From Charina bottae (Eukaryota; Chordata; Lepidosauria; Squamata; Charinaidae), in the NCBI GenBank assembly GCA_023362775.1, contig JALMGJ010000002.1:58987914-59051913 (forward strand): DNA of 64,000 nt, in the 5' to 3' direction. Below, one piece after another: positions 1 through 11,684 of the stretch. The position numbers and the translations under genes were made by a program. The first letter of the stretch is position 1. Each line of letters opens with the position of its first letter. The notes under the pieces are model-generated. The model worked only from the letters and a program-made list of their open reading frames with translations, did no database searches and was not told the origin of the DNA.

Positions 1-1242
1 TCAAATATTACCAGAACTTGTCAATACCTTTTAAATCTTAGAAATCAAAAATCCTGTAAATCATGTTGACCTCATTATCAGTCCAATTAAATATTCTTAA
101 TTTTTTACGCATCCTCAAAATATACCAGGGCATTTAATATTTCACCATTACACCAACAGCATTTTTTTACAAAGATCCGACAGCCCAATAGCCCCCACAG
201 ATACAAACTTTCCAGCGAAAGAGAAAAAAAAACTCCCACATACCATACTCTTCTTTCCCATAACATTGATTGAAATAATCATAACATTTCCCCCGCTTGG
301 CAGTTCCTTGTGCAGTTTTAAGATTAAACTATCTTTTTAACCCCATAAACAGCAATCCAGAGTTTTCAGCTGGGAATATTTCAATGTCCCTCACAGTAAA
401 ATTGTCATCTTTTCCAACCTCTTCTTGTTTCATCATAGTATTTTCATATAGTTGTTTCATTTTAGCTAGAATCTCATCTCCAATGTCCCAAACATTCTAT
501 ATAATAATTTGACAACCCTTTGAGAAAATATCTTCTTGCTGACAATGTAATTCTCTGAGATCTTCTTTAAAATATTCCATTGTTCAAACAGTAAATTATA
601 GCACACCCTAAAGAGTTAACTCACAAAAATAGAGGTTAATGAATTAATCCAAAATTAACCAAAGAAAATATACTAGCAGACAACTTGGAAAACAGTAAAC
701 AGAAAGCCTAAAGTTTAGAATGAGAAATGTGTAGAAAGAACACTCCAACCTTGAAATTCATCAACAAAGATAACAATGGAAAGGCGATATTACAGCTCTC
801 AATATAACCAAGATGGGGGGGGGGGGAGCCAAAACCTTTTTTTTATAGTTAAAAATCTCCAAAAATAACTATAATCACCAAGAGATTCCGCTTTCTCTTT
901 AGATACAAAACTTAAAAAAACAAATTGGGTGCTTAAGATATGGGAAGGCACGACTTATTTCCCCTTTAAGGAGTTGCATACATGGCTTAGAAAAAGATAA
1001 AATCCCAGCCTCCCAGTGTAGTCTTACCGCTCGGTCGCAGACACTGTCTACGATCTCCTGGCTACAACTCACCATCTGAAGGACAAATGGGTCAATTCTC
1101 AGCGTTTTCCTTAATTCGGAAAAACACTTGGGGCTACAGAAGAACCTGCCTGTACCCAGAAAAAACTACCATGCTGCCAGCTCTGCCCATGGAGCTCACA
1201 GGCAAAGTTGCTCAGTCGGCCATTTCCCACAGGAAGTCTGCC
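1..1242 (-). mobile_element. L1-type LINE, 5' UTR and start of ORF1, runs off window
   Basis: Read on the minus strand, this begins at about 1242 with a segment ending in ATGGCCGACTGAG. The same kind of start is seen at 39664 (GATGGCCGACTGAAC). About 660 bases of 5' UTR follow, then a likely ORF1 start at about 581 (MEYFKEDLRELHCQQEDIF), which meets an in-frame stop after some 30 codons. An 11-base G run lies at 817-827. The element continues beyond base 1, so its ORF2 and tail are not visible. Its 5' end abuts a BovB-type LINE in the same orientation, which fits an L1 that inserted into that LINE. L1 is inferred from likeness to the other copies in this window and from the ORF1 position; no reverse transcriptase is present here. 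Confidence 0.65.
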
Positions 1243-2940
1243 TGGAAGAGGCCTCTTGTCCTTCTATTCTCTTCTTCCACTTCCGTGCATTGCTTGTTTA
1301 AAAATAATTCCTTATCTCTTCTCGATAACCTCTGGAATTTTGCACTTACTTGGGCATATATCCCCCTATCACTGTTGCCTTTTGCTTTCCTTCTTTCTTG
1401 GGGTACTTCCAGTGTCTCAGCAGACAGCCATCCTGCCTTCTTGGTTTTCTTTTTCTTTGGGATGTTTTTTGTTGCCGCCTCCTGAACAATGTTGTGAACT
1501 TCTGTCCATAGTTCTTCCGGGACCCTATCTACTAAATCTAGTCCCTTAAATCTATTCTTCACCTCCACTGCATATTCCTTAGGAATATTAGTGAGCTCAT
1601 ATCTAACTGGTCTGTGGGTCTTCCCTATTCTCTTTAGTCTGATTCTAAAATGTGCAATAAGAAGTTCATGATCTGAACTATAGTCAGCTCCAGGTCTTGT
1701 CTTTACCAACTGTATAGATGTCCGCCACCTTTGGCTACAAAGGATGTAGTCAATCTGATTTCAGTGTCGACCACCTGGTGAAGTCCATGTATAAAGTCGT
1801 CTTTTAGGTTGTTGGAAGAGAGTGTTTGTTATGCACAGTGAGTTGTCTTGGCAAAATTCTATCAGCCTATGTCCTGCTTCATTTTGTTCTCCCAGACCAT
1901 GCTTGCCTGTAATTCCAGGTGTCGTTTGACTACCCACCTTAGCATTCCAGTCCCCTGTATTGAAAATAACATCTCTTTTTGGCATATTATCCAGTAGGTG
2001 CTGCAGATCCTCATAGAACTGATCTACTTCTGCTTCTTCAGCATCTGTGGTTGGGGCGTATATTTGGATCACTGTGATGTTAAATGGCTTACCCTGAATT
2101 CGAATTTAGATAATAAGACTGAGGGCAAAAGGAGAAGGGGACGGCAGAGGATGAGATGGTTAGATAGCATCACCGATGTAATGAACATGAATTTGAGTAA
2201 ACTCCGAGAGACAGTGGAGGACAGGAAGGCCTGGCGTGCTATGGTCCATGAGGTCACGAAGAGTCGGACACGACTGAACGACTGAACAACAACAACAATC
2301 ATTTTTTGGATTGTATCCAAGCACTGATTTAGCCACTTTATTATTAATTATGAAGGCTACTCCATTTCTTCTGTGGTCCTCTTGTCCACAGTAGTGGATC
2401 TGGTGGTCATCTGAGGTGAAGTGGCCCATTCCAGTCCATGTCAGCTCACTGACACCCAAAATGTCTATATTTAATCTTGACATCCCACCACAATAACCAC
2501 ATCCAATTTGCCCTGGCTCATAGATCTTACATTCCAGGTTCCTATGGTGTGTTGATCTTTAGAACGTCAGATTCGTCGTTCACCACCAGCACCGTCGACT
2601 GCTAGCCATCCTTTCGGCTTTGAGCTAGCTGCATCATCACATCTGGGGCTAGTTGAACTTATCCTCTGTTCCTCCCCAGTAGCATTTTGACCACCTTCCA
2701 ACCTGGGAGTCCCTACTTCTGATGGTATACCGACATAACTCTGGTTGTACTGGTCCATTTAGTTTTCACGGCAAGAATACTGGTTTGGGTTGCCATTACC
2801 TTCCCCAGGGATCGTATTTAGTCTGACCTCTTTGCCATGACCTACCTGTCTTGGGTGTCCCTTCACGGTTTAGCTCATGGTGTCATTGAGGTGATCAAGC
2901 TCCAGCGCCACGACAAGGTAACAATCTCCTTTGCTGGAGT
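1243..2940 (-). mobile_element. RTE-BovB-type LINE, 5' UTR and endonuclease half
   Basis: On the minus strand this carries the 5' half of an RTE-clade LINE. Positions 2567-2758 encode an N-terminal stretch (EGGQNATGEEQR) that matches the same place in the copy at 20426. Positions 2300-2483 encode the start of the AP-type endonuclease (ISEL-like VSELTWTGMG). Positions 1761-2105 carry its core (GDWNAKVGS), and 1250-1709 its end (SDHELLIA) plus the linker before the reverse transcriptase. There are several frame breaks. It stops at 1243 in the middle of the linker, exactly where the L1 5' end starts, so the missing 3' half probably lies on the far side of that L1, outside the window. About 190 bases of foreign BovB tail sit inside it at 2107-2296. 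The 5' end near 2940 is approximate. Confidence 0.85.
2107..2296 (+). mobile_element. Nested 5'-truncated BovB 3' tail
   Basis: This plus-strand insert lies inside the minus-strand BovB-type copy and splits its endonuclease just after the residues GYNPKND. It matches the last part of the BovB copy at 23305-23475 almost base for base, including the C-terminal residues KSRTRLND and the terminal (AAC)n tail at about 2282-2296. By eye only a handful of substitutions separate the two over about 170 bases. The host LINE resumes at RIQGKPFN on the far side, with a few bases lost. I could not fix a clear target duplication. Confidence 0.85.
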
Positions 2941-3400
2941 CAATTGCTTATAGAAAATAGTTAAAATATAAAATAGTTTTATCATTAAGATTAATTTCTG
3001 AATGAGTTGAAGGCCTTTATAATTTACTATTCCTTTTTATTTGTAAGCTTTCCTTTTGTAAAATAAAAGTATCCTCCCAAGCCACTGAAGGGAGATACTG
3101 TAAACCAACCAACTATCCACGTTTCCAGTGCTTTGTGTCTATTGAGTCTAGGTCAATCAGGTTATTCTTGGTTCAAAACGAGGACCCACAATACTCATGA
3201 TGCTTTTTATGTGTTCCTTGAATGAAAGGAGTCAGTTTCAAACTGCTTTGTGAAGGATTGGGTCTGGAAAAATTGGTGGTCTGTGGAAGCACCCCAGATG
3301 TAGTAATTAATGCCAAGATTTAAATATTTTCTCTCTACTTGTATATTTGTTTTGATGCAGTAGCCATCGAGTCCGATTGGGCCAAAAAATGTAGATACCA
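2941..3400. other. No recognised feature
   Basis: AT-rich sequence with only short chance reading frames on either strand. I see no repeat structure or known family here. Confidence 0.5.
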
Positions 3401-3600
3401 AAAACTGGATAACTATTCAGACTATATTCAAGGTATAGTTAAAATACAAAAGATAGAATATAGAAAAGATAGAATACAGAACTAAAGAAAAAAGAAAAAC
3501 TATAAAAGTGCAGAATTAGAGAGAAGACAGAAAAAGAAAGTGACTTCTGACCTTCTCCAATAAACACTTAATTTTTAAAGAAGGAGTTTGATGAGAATTT
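3401..3600 (-). mobile_element. Probable L1 3' UTR fragment
   Basis: On the plus strand this is A-rich and purine-rich and includes GTGACTTCTGACCTTCTCC. The same layout and a near copy of this phrase occur at 36241-36390 and 37405-37540, where they form the 3' ends of minus-strand L1 copies. It is therefore read as a 5'-truncated L1 tail on the minus strand. Nothing coding remains. Confidence 0.5.
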
Positions 3601-4358
3601 TTGCCCTAATTTTGTGATTTTAGAGATTTGGGAAGAAACTTGATCAACTTCCACTTTAATAACAGAACAAGCCACCAATCAAGTGGTGAATTATAAATAA
3701 CAACAACTTAACAAACAAATTTTATTACAGTCAAAGACCAGCATAAACAACAACTTAAAGACATCACATTCCAAACAGACTTTCCGAAAAAGAGAAAAGA
3801 GTGTGATTGGGACAGGTTGATAAATTCTTTACAACCTATTGGTTAATCTTCCTCCAAAACAATGAAAAACCTAACTTCACTGTTAGATGTGGTTGCTAAA
3901 AGCACCTTTGAGAATGGCCCAAGATGTCATTCATTCCTATTCTTCTGCCTGTATGAAATAATATTTTATTTCCTTATAGCCTCAGGGATTTAATAATTAA
4001 GTTTGTTTCCCTACCTTTCTTCTTGATTCACAGTTATATTTGGTTTCTTTGTTGCACCAGATTTTCAGTCAACTTGCTGACAGCTCTTCTAAGCTCCAGG
4101 AATGACTATGATTTACTTGACTTATTTTTCAAGGCCATTGTTGAACATCAGTTTGATTTGAAGTAGGTGGGAGTCAGTTTAAAGCAAAGGCACAGGTTTA
4201 TAAAGTACCAACATTTCTAGTTTCCTACATATTTAACCCTGAGCAATTTACAGTGTTTACCCTCGTATTGGGGAGTAAGCCACACTAAATTCAATAAATC
4301 TTACATTTGAGTTTTCATCCTTACAGTATGCATGTATAACAGGGGCATCTATGGGGGA
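3601..4358. other. No gene; short shared motif near 3717
   Basis: There is no coding sequence. At 3719-3745 the phrase TTTATTACAGTCAAAGACCAG resembles sequences near 43920 and 63820, possibly the end of an unidentified repeat on the minus strand. The rest is unremarkable AT-rich DNA. Confidence 0.4.
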
Positions 4359-4477
4359 GTCAAAAAAGTCAAATAGGTGGCCATGACAATGTGATCCAAA
4401 CTCTGCCCCTTAAAGGGGGGCACATAAGAAGGGGCAGGGCTTCCAATTATGGCCCCTATCTTGACTTTTTTGACACC
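4359..4477. repeat. Imperfect foldback repeat (MITE-like), copy 1
   Basis: Arms at about 4359-4411 and 4428-4477 are imperfect reverse complements (GTCAAAAAAGTCAA at the outer end, CTCTGCCCCTT at the inner end) around a 16-base spacer. The inner words are shared with a second foldback at 14350-14485, and more loosely with 9600-9719, which suggests one dispersed family. No target duplication was found. Confidence 0.5.
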
Positions 4478-4788
4478 TGGCTGCAGATGTCCCTGATGTG
4501 TGAAATTTAACACTTGTATAAGACATTGAACAAACCTGGTGCACAAGTGATTTCATAATTCATAATTTATTATGACTTTCTTCACTTAAGTACTGCTGAG
4601 TAGTTTTCCACCAAATTTAATAAAGTTGCAGTTGCATCATTCATATATATGGTATTTCCTAAAGTATAGTATGTCAGTGGTTTTATGATCTAGGAAAAAT
4701 ACACAGACCATTTCCAGATTATGGTGCATGGATTAAGTTGACCCTTATTCTGGTAAGCAATTCCTTTGCTGTGGGATCACCAGCGTGT

Positions 4789-4880
4789 TCCCTCTCCCTC
4801 TCCCTCTCCCTCTCCCTCTCCCTCTCCCTCTCCCTCTCCCTCTCCCTCTCCCTCTCCCTCTCCCTCTCCCTCTCCCTCTC
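4789..4880 (+). repeat. (CTCCCT)n hexamer microsatellite
   Basis: About 15 uninterrupted copies of a CTCCCT unit. It produces spurious open frames on both strands (Leu-Ser repeats on plus, Arg-Gly repeats on minus) that are not genes. Confidence 0.97.
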
Positions 4881-5857
4881 ATCAATCCAAACTTATATAG
4901 CCACCCATCCACCAGAAGGAACTTTGGGTGACAATCAGAATAACAGCACAGTACACTAAAAAAGACCATTTAAAACAATAAACAACATTAAGGCCCTGAT
5001 AAAGCTCACATTCATCTACCAACCACCCCATGCCAGCTCCATCAACATTCTGGCCCCAGTGCCTGTGGGAAAAGCCAGGTTTTCACTGCTGACTTTACAA
5101 TCTGACTTCTTCCTGTTGTAGCCTCAAGATTTTTGTAAAATGGGGAACTTCCATTTCAAGCAGCAAGTATCACTGCAGGACTTGCTGCATTTTTGTTTTC
5201 TGGGGCATTCTGTACAAGCTGTTGAAAAGGACAACTGGTTTGCCTAACTTCTGAACTCTTGTCCATTATTATTTTTTTTCCACAGCCATTAAAGGTAAAA
5301 TTAGGAAAGTCCACTATTTGTTATACAATTCAGGTGGTGTGTTGTCCCTGCCAAAAACACTAAATGACATACTTCATGACTGGAGTCATGACAAGTATGG
5401 AAAAGCCCCCCAGATAATGCCTGCTTTAATATAAATCAATTATACTTCTGCACTATACTTCAAGTCTAAAGCAAACATTGCTGAGTCTGCAAACAAAGTA
5501 TGTGAGGAATTCTACTGGCTTTAATGAGAGAAGAACATAAATGACTTCAGGAGATGACCAGAAATTTAGCCTCTAGAGCATCAGCCAATGCCAAGTGTCA
5601 GTTTATGAATTTCTGTTTATCAGCATTAAAAACTACTTACTGCCTCCTTGTAAACATGCTCAGGTCAGCTAGTTTCTCACGGATAACTCTAATAGGAATG
5701 CTAGTAAGTGGCACTTACTATCACAACTATCCTGTTGCATTTTAATTTGCTGTTTCAAAACCAAAAATGCCCTATTATAAAATAGATGCACACTTTAGCT
5801 ACATACTGTAGCCTTCAATTCACTGGCCCTGTTCATTGAGTTCATTGGCTCAAGTGC
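4881..5857. other. No recognised feature
   Basis: Unique-looking AT-rich DNA with short chance frames only. Confidence 0.5.
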
Positions 5858-6006
5858 TGGAGAAGCTCACTGGGTGATTTGGGACCAGTCATAGATCTCT
5901 CAGCCCAGCCTCCACAGCATTGTAGGTCATTTTGATCTCCTAGGAGAAGGGCAGGATAGAAATCTACCCCCCCAAAAAAAACCCACAAATAAATGAATAA
6001 ATAAAA
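5858..6006 (+). mobile_element. Old tRNA-type SINE body and tail fragment
   Basis: The body resembles the central part of the other tRNA-type SINEs here (GGTGATTTGGGACCAGTC, then CTCTCAGCCCAGCC). It ends with AGGGCAGGATAGAAATCTA and an A-rich (AAATA)n tail. The tRNA promoter head is missing or too diverged to read. Confidence 0.45.
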
Positions 6007-6950
6007 CATGCTACAGTAAATATTTAAATAAACCACTCACTGGAAGCTCACTCTTGTTTGTCTTCTCTTTATTTATTTTCCAAAAATGTTTTTATTAAAC
6101 CTGGGATACATACATATCTACATATTCACTAATTTCTTGCTTACTGAGACTCTTGTCATATTCCAGCACTTGCTTGCCTATTTCACAGTAATTTAATGAG
6201 GTGAATTTTGATTATTTTCCTACCTATATTTCCAGAGTGTGTTTGCTTATTGGTTGGTTTGAAACATTTCTAGACTGCAAAAGTCTTTCAAGCTGGCTTA
6301 CTTAATAAAGTCACAGAGCAATTATTTGGCTTCAGTGCACGAATCTATCAAAGCTTTCTGAAAAACAACAAAACTCACTAATCTCCTAATCATCCTTATG
6401 TTTTCTATATGTTTGTTCTAGCCATAAAACCATATAATCTGGCTTGCACATCTTATGATTTATAATATGGCCCATCAACCACATATTGTAATCAGCTGGA
6501 TGCTTTTGGCAGAGATGGCTAGTAGGTTTGGGTCTCAGGCAGTTCTATCCTAGAAAAGTAGGCATTTTGAAGGTTTAGATAGATTTCCTCTTGACAGTTG
6601 AAGTTTACCTCTGTAGGGTTTTCATTTAAACATCTGCTGGTATGCATATCATTAATTATCCACTAGTTTGAGGTCATGTAATTCTTGAATGTTCCAGTAG
6701 TTACATGAAATACTTTGAGGCATGCACATACAGTACTTTATTTAAATGTTAACTCTTAGAGAGCTTTAGATTCATGTGGACTAGAACAAACTCCTGAGTG
6801 AACATGCATGAATTGCTAGAAAAGAACTAATTTGTCAGTCCCAGGAGAAAAAACATCTATTCATCAGAACTGAGGAAGTGAACAGAATGAACATTTGACA
6901 CTAAGAACTATCATATAGACACATGTACATTAACATGTACATTAACAATA
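6007..6950. other. No recognised feature
   Basis: AT-rich sequence without coding or clear repeat signal. Confidence 0.5.
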
Positions 6951-7186
6951 GCCAGTTTGGTCTAGTGGTTAAGGCTGTGGGCTAGAAACCAGGAGACTGT
7001 GAGTTCTAGTCCCGCCTTAGGCATGAAAGCTGGCTGGGTGACCTTGGGCCAGTCCCTCTCTCACCTCACAGGGTTGTTGTTGTGGGGAAAATAGGAGGAG
7101 GAAAGAGTATTAGGTATGTTCCCCGCCTTGAGTTATTTATAAAAATAATAAAGGTGGGATAGAAAATAAATAAATAAATAAATAAA
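6951..7186 (+). mobile_element. tRNA-derived SINE with (AAATA)n tail
   Basis: It starts with a tRNA-like head: an A-box-like GGTCTAGTGGTTAAGGC and a B-box-like GTTCTAGTCCC. The conserved body includes GTGACCTTGGGCCAGTC. It ends with CTTGAGTTATTTATAAAAAT, a GGTGGGATAGAAAAT block and an AAATA tail. The same family occurs at 11530 (minus), 45129 (minus) and 49368 (plus). The tail resembles the 3' ends of the L2/CR1 elements in this window, so an L2/CR1-type LINE may have moved it. Confidence 0.85.
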
Positions 7187-8849
7187 CATGATAAAATGAA
7201 CTCTTGCAGTGGAAATTCATGCCCTTACCCACCATTTGATCCTCCATTAAAAAAAAAGGTCTGAAAAGTGATTTCAGTTCTTCATTTCCACCTGAAACCC
7301 ATTATAATTCTCCACATCTCCTCATTTAGGGTCAAAGAAAATGGGAAACATATTTTGGAATAGTGGCAATACTGTCCTCTTTTCAGTTAGCAGAAAAGAT
7401 TTGTTCATCCTCCTCCTGTTCATTTTTATGAACAAGCATGGATGTGTATGCTGCAGATAGGTTTGAGGAATTTATATCGGCTCCAACAAACCTGACAAAT
7501 AGTCATGGATGATAGAAGTTGTTGTTGCCATAACATATGGAGGACACTAGATTGCTTACTCTTAATATTCCTTATCTACCTAGTCCTCTTTATCTGTTCT
7601 GCTAGTTCAAGGTTGATCACCACAGTCACTGAGAACTTAATCTGTGGGAACATTCAGATTTTTGATCTATCACTTGTAGGTTGAAATTATACAGTCTAGT
7701 AATTGAGATGCCATATGATCCTGGCTGTTATGCCTTTAATCTTTCAGGGCTGCCTGAAATCAACAGTGCCTAACCTATGTATAAATTAGGAGAGTGCAAC
7801 ATCATGAGTGATACTTCTGCTGTTCATACATATACACTCTTTTCTATCCTAAGTATTAATAGATTATTTTTTAAGAAAAAACTCCTTGTTATTAGCAAGG
7901 ACTGCCCTTATCACTAAATCTAAAGTAGAGAATTCTGAAATATTTAAGTGCCCGGCAGAAACAGACTGGTTGAATGGAAATGAAGGAATGTCTGGGTTTT
8001 TTTTCTCTCTCTCTCCCTCTCTCTCCCCCCATCCCTCTGTGTGTGTTTGAGACATTCTCTGGCACTGAGTTTCTCCAATAATTGATATAAATTTTCCTCT
8101 GAATAAATGGCTTCTTGGAATGTTGGAAAGACTTTAGAAAGCTCATTCTATTTTAGTCTTAGCACCACTAGCTTAAAGATTCTTTTTGGACTTCCCTGTG
8201 TTGTGATAACTAAATATCAAAAGCCAACTACAGAGGGAGAGATCACAGAAAACCTTGTCTCTGACCTTGGAGAGGGAAATCTAAAAAAATCCTGTGGCCC
8301 CTAAAACTTAAGAGATACCAGGAGTAATGCTGGTAAACAACCAAGAATCAATGAACATGGGTACCAACTCATATTTGAGGCTATGATGTCTTCATAATAG
8401 TAGCAAAAATCAATACTTCTCTCTGCTTATTACATCTGCAGATTATTATCCAGTGGCCCTGTTTAAGGTTACTAAAAGGATAGACCAGAAGATAAGTTAA
8501 AGGGTTACTGTGATGAATTTGCAAGAATCTATAGGATAAAATCACTCACAATAACCTGGCTGGAAGATATGGCAGAAATGTCTTACAAGATTACCTGGGA
8601 GTAGTTTGAGCCTGTCAGTCCTGCAGATGTGGGTGTGGTCTTCTGCAGTGTAGACTCTGCCACCGGTCCATTGGATCCCTGCCCCATCTGCGAGGTGACA
8701 GGAGACTGAGTATGGAAAGTAGTTATGAAAGGAGGCAATGCCACTTTCTTTGAAAGAGGCATTGGTGTGCCCCTTCTAATTTAATTTATTTGCTTTAAAC
8801 ACCACCAAACTCCAACCAATGGTATCACTGGACTCAGCTATGGCTGCTT
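7187..8849. other. No gene; pyrimidine-rich patch at 7997-8030
   Basis: No coding or repeat family recognised. At 7997-8030 there is a T/C-rich run on the plus strand. Confidence 0.5.
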
Positions 8850-8925
8850 TGTGGATGATCACTCACACTTTTGCCATCTCACATTTCGACTATTGCCTTT
8901 TGCTCTACATGGGGCTACCCATGAT
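8850..8925 (+). pseudogene. L2/CR1-type reverse transcriptase remnant
   Basis: Read on the plus strand this gives ITHTFAISHFDYCLLLYMGLP, which keeps the pattern (histidine or arginine, LDYC, then LY-GLP) found near the end of L2/CR1-clade reverse transcriptases. Only this short piece is readable and the flanks do not continue the frame. The assignment rests on one conserved block. Confidence 0.5.
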
Positions 8926-9126
8926 GCAGGAGATGCAGGAGAAATCTCGCTCTCAGATTTCCCCAAGAATTTAACAGGAGACCATCCCACAATTATGTGG
9001 AAGCACAGATTGTTTATTACAGTACAGAAGGCAGCAGTAGCAAACCTAAAAAGGGGCAGGGATGAAACCCTGTTATATAGATTTAAGCTAATTACAATAT
9101 ACGGTACATACGATTAGTACAACAGA

Positions 9127-9357
9127 GAGAGCCAGTTTGGTGTGGCAGTTAAGGCACCAGGCTACAAACTAGGAAACTGAGTTGTAGTCCCGCCTTAGGC
9201 ACGAAGCCAGCTGTGAGACCTTGGGCCAGCCCCCCTCTCTCAGCCCTAGGAAGGAGGCAATGGCAAACCACTTCTGAAATCTTACCAAGAAACCTGCAGG
9301 GACTTGTCCAGGCAGTTGCCAGGAGTCAACACTGACTCAAAGGCACACACACACAAA
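9127..9357 (+). mobile_element. tRNA-derived SINE with RTE-like tail, 11-bp target duplication
   Basis: The tRNA-like head (GAGCCAGTTTGGTGTGGCAGTTAA in two parts) leads to the usual SINE body (CCTTGGGCCAGC, AGGAGGCAATGGCAAACC). It ends with CAGGAGTCAACACTGACTC and a short CA run. Flanking copies of AGTACAACAGA at 9116-9126 and 9358-9368 form a target duplication, which fixes both ends. The tail matches the 3' end of the RTE LINE at 34591-34640. Relatives lie at 27301, 32803 and 43012, all on minus. Confidence 0.9.
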
Positions 9358-9599
9358 AGTACAACAGAATAATTGATTGGATACAACACCATATTTTGAT
9401 TGAATATACAAGCTCACGAGGTAATGTAGAGAGCCATACAGATGGCCTTGAGGAAAATATTCTCCTTCCTTTTCTGAACTGAATAATTCACAGCCTCAGA
9501 AGTCTCTGTCTTCTGAATATCAGAAGCAAACCAGAACTGTGTAGCTAAAATTGTCGACAAATGCAACACATGGGCATAAGCAGGAACTTGCTACTTCCA

Positions 9600-9719
9600 T
9601 CAGAATTATGAAAGCAATGTTGCATTGCAAGCTCCACCCCTGTTGTATGTATGTGAGATATCAAGACACATGTAGAAAAGGGGTGGTCTTGCATTGTGAC
9701 ACAGCTTTCATCATTTTGA
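9600..9719. repeat. Imperfect foldback repeat (MITE-like), copy 2
   Basis: Arms at 9600-9643 and 9676-9719 pair with about three quarters identity (ATGAAAGC outer, TGCATTGCAAG middle, CCACCCCT inner). The plan matches copies 1 and 3: outer A-rich TCA words, a TG-rich middle and an inner C-rich block. Confidence 0.55.
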
Positions 9720-11152
9720 CACCCTTTGTCCCCTCCTGCAGATACAACTGATGCCAGAATGCATTTGAGTTTGGTCACATCCTCCTTTTGAAAGCAGACA
9801 GTCCTGATGGCCAGTTTCTACACACTGGGTTCATATGCAAGCACACAAATATACATCAGCATTTTATTAATGAAGTTCTCAAACAAATGTATTTGTACCA
9901 TATCACTGAAGTGAAAAAAATTATGGCCATTCACCATACCATATACATACAAAATCACAAAAATCACTTCGTGTATGTAGATAAATTTTCTTTGAATGGA
10001 AAATGTGGAGATTCTTCTCTTCTGCTGCCTTAATATCGGTGGGAATAGCATAGTATCTGACTTAAGTGGCTGGCTCCTCAAATTCTCTAATGATAGCCCA
10101 TTCTCTACATATTTTTTGTGCTAAACATTCCTTCAGGGGTTTTCCTGTAAACCTTTGTCCCATGATACAATGAACTCTAGAAGGGGGTTGGGGAACAAAG
10201 GTCTGAACTAATACATGCTGTATGTATGACTCTGTCTTGGGGGAGGGGAGGAACAGAATTCTAAATCATGTTGAGTATCCAACACAGGTCAGCCCAACAC
10301 ATTGCACATACAATAGTTGTATTTCCAAGTGTTACTGATCCTTCTCCTATCATGGCATTCCTTATATTTGACATGTTCTTTCAGTTACAATTGCTGGGAA
10401 TAGAATATATTATTCTAATAAAATATTGTATAATTAAAAATCTATTATCCTGTCCCATAGATCTAAAATCTAACATTATCTATCCACCTCCCTTTATTAA
10501 ATGGAAAATGAAGTATATCTTTTAGAAGTGAGATGGGGGAAGCAATTTTATTCCTATACTGTATGTCCAATTTTCACCTTGGAGGATTCCTTTTTTGTGT
10601 GTTTGAGAATTCATATCAGGTTTGTAGCAAGAGGCAAACAAATAAGCATGAACTGGGAGTAATTAATGAAATTAATGGCACAATGGCACAATGATTATAC
10701 TTGTGTTAAAAACATTTTAAACTCTAATACAAGCAAGCATTTTGAGGCATGGGATTAAAATGGAATTACATCTGGGAGTAGGAGTTCCTTTATGCAGGAG
10801 GGCTGCAAAGATGAAGATCAACAATATTGTATGGATTTTGAAAAACATGATTGTGACCTGAAAAAAGGTTTGTAATAACAATACCCACCTAAAGTTAAAT
10901 TGCTGATGCTGTTGATATCCGTGGGAGAGATTTAAATTAATGTTTTAATTTTTCTCCACGACCACTGGAATGAAGACCTGCCAGTTTTCCCTACTTTGGT
11001 ACTTTCTGGGACTGTGTTGTGTTGGGACTGTGTGTTGGGACTGTGACTGATTGCATTGAGAATAACTCTCTTTAGGATGATTATCATCATCAACAGCCTT
11101 TCCTCCATTCCTGCCCATACCTGTTGCCAGTAACTACCAGAAAAGTCCTACA
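9720..11152. other. No recognised feature
   Basis: AT-rich, with chance frames up to about 85 codons that lack any family signature. Confidence 0.5.
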
Positions 11153-11212
11153 TATTTATTTATTTATTTATTTATTATTTCAATTTATTCCCCGCCCATC
11201 TCCCTGAAAGGG
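11153..11212 (-). mobile_element. L2/CR1-type LINE 3' tail
   Basis: A (TATT)n run followed by CCCCGCCCATCTCCCTGAAA is the reverse complement of the gatgggcgg-plus-(AAATA)n tail also seen complete at 34480-34537. Confidence 0.5.
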
Positions 11213-11529
11213 CAGCTAGCTAATCTAATACAAGTTAGTTGGTTGTCATACTATCTGTAGTAGAGGCCAAGGAGGAGCAAAGTTTCCCTTTAAAGAACAG
11301 CTTACTTGTCAATTCATTGTAAAAGAAAACTTGTCCAACACTGAAAAATTGGCATATGCAGGCTCCAGAACCCCCATATTGAGGCCTAAAAGTCAGAAAA
11401 CCATCCCTGCTTTAACTCAGCAGAGCAAATTCATTTTCAGTGCTGCAATGTTAATATTACTAGTATTTTCATGGAATACTAGTAATATTACTATAAATTT
11501 ATAGAATGTTTATTTAGTATGTGCTTATC

Positions 11530-11684
11530 TATTTATTTATTTATTATCCCGCCTTTATTATTTTTATAAATAACTCAAGGCGGCGAACATACCGAATACT
11601 CCTTCCTCCTCCTGTTTTCCCCACAACAACCACCCTGTGAGGTGAGTTGGGCTGAGAGAGAGTGACTGGCCCAAGGTCACCCAG
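11530..11684 (-). mobile_element. tRNA-derived SINE with (AAATA)n tail, head missing
   Basis: Reverse complement of the family at 6951. The tail, TTATTTATAAAAAT block and body up to the GTGACCTTGGG region are present. The tRNA promoter head has been lost, so this is a 5'-truncated copy. Confidence 0.8.

Noticed and set aside
4738..4969. Open frames of Leu-Ser and Arg-Gly repeats on both strands
   Set aside because: They are the translation of the (CTCCCT)n microsatellite.
6951..7015. A tRNA gene
   Set aside because: A- and B-box-like words are present, but the sequence cannot fold as a tRNA and continues into a SINE body; the same applies to the other SINE heads.
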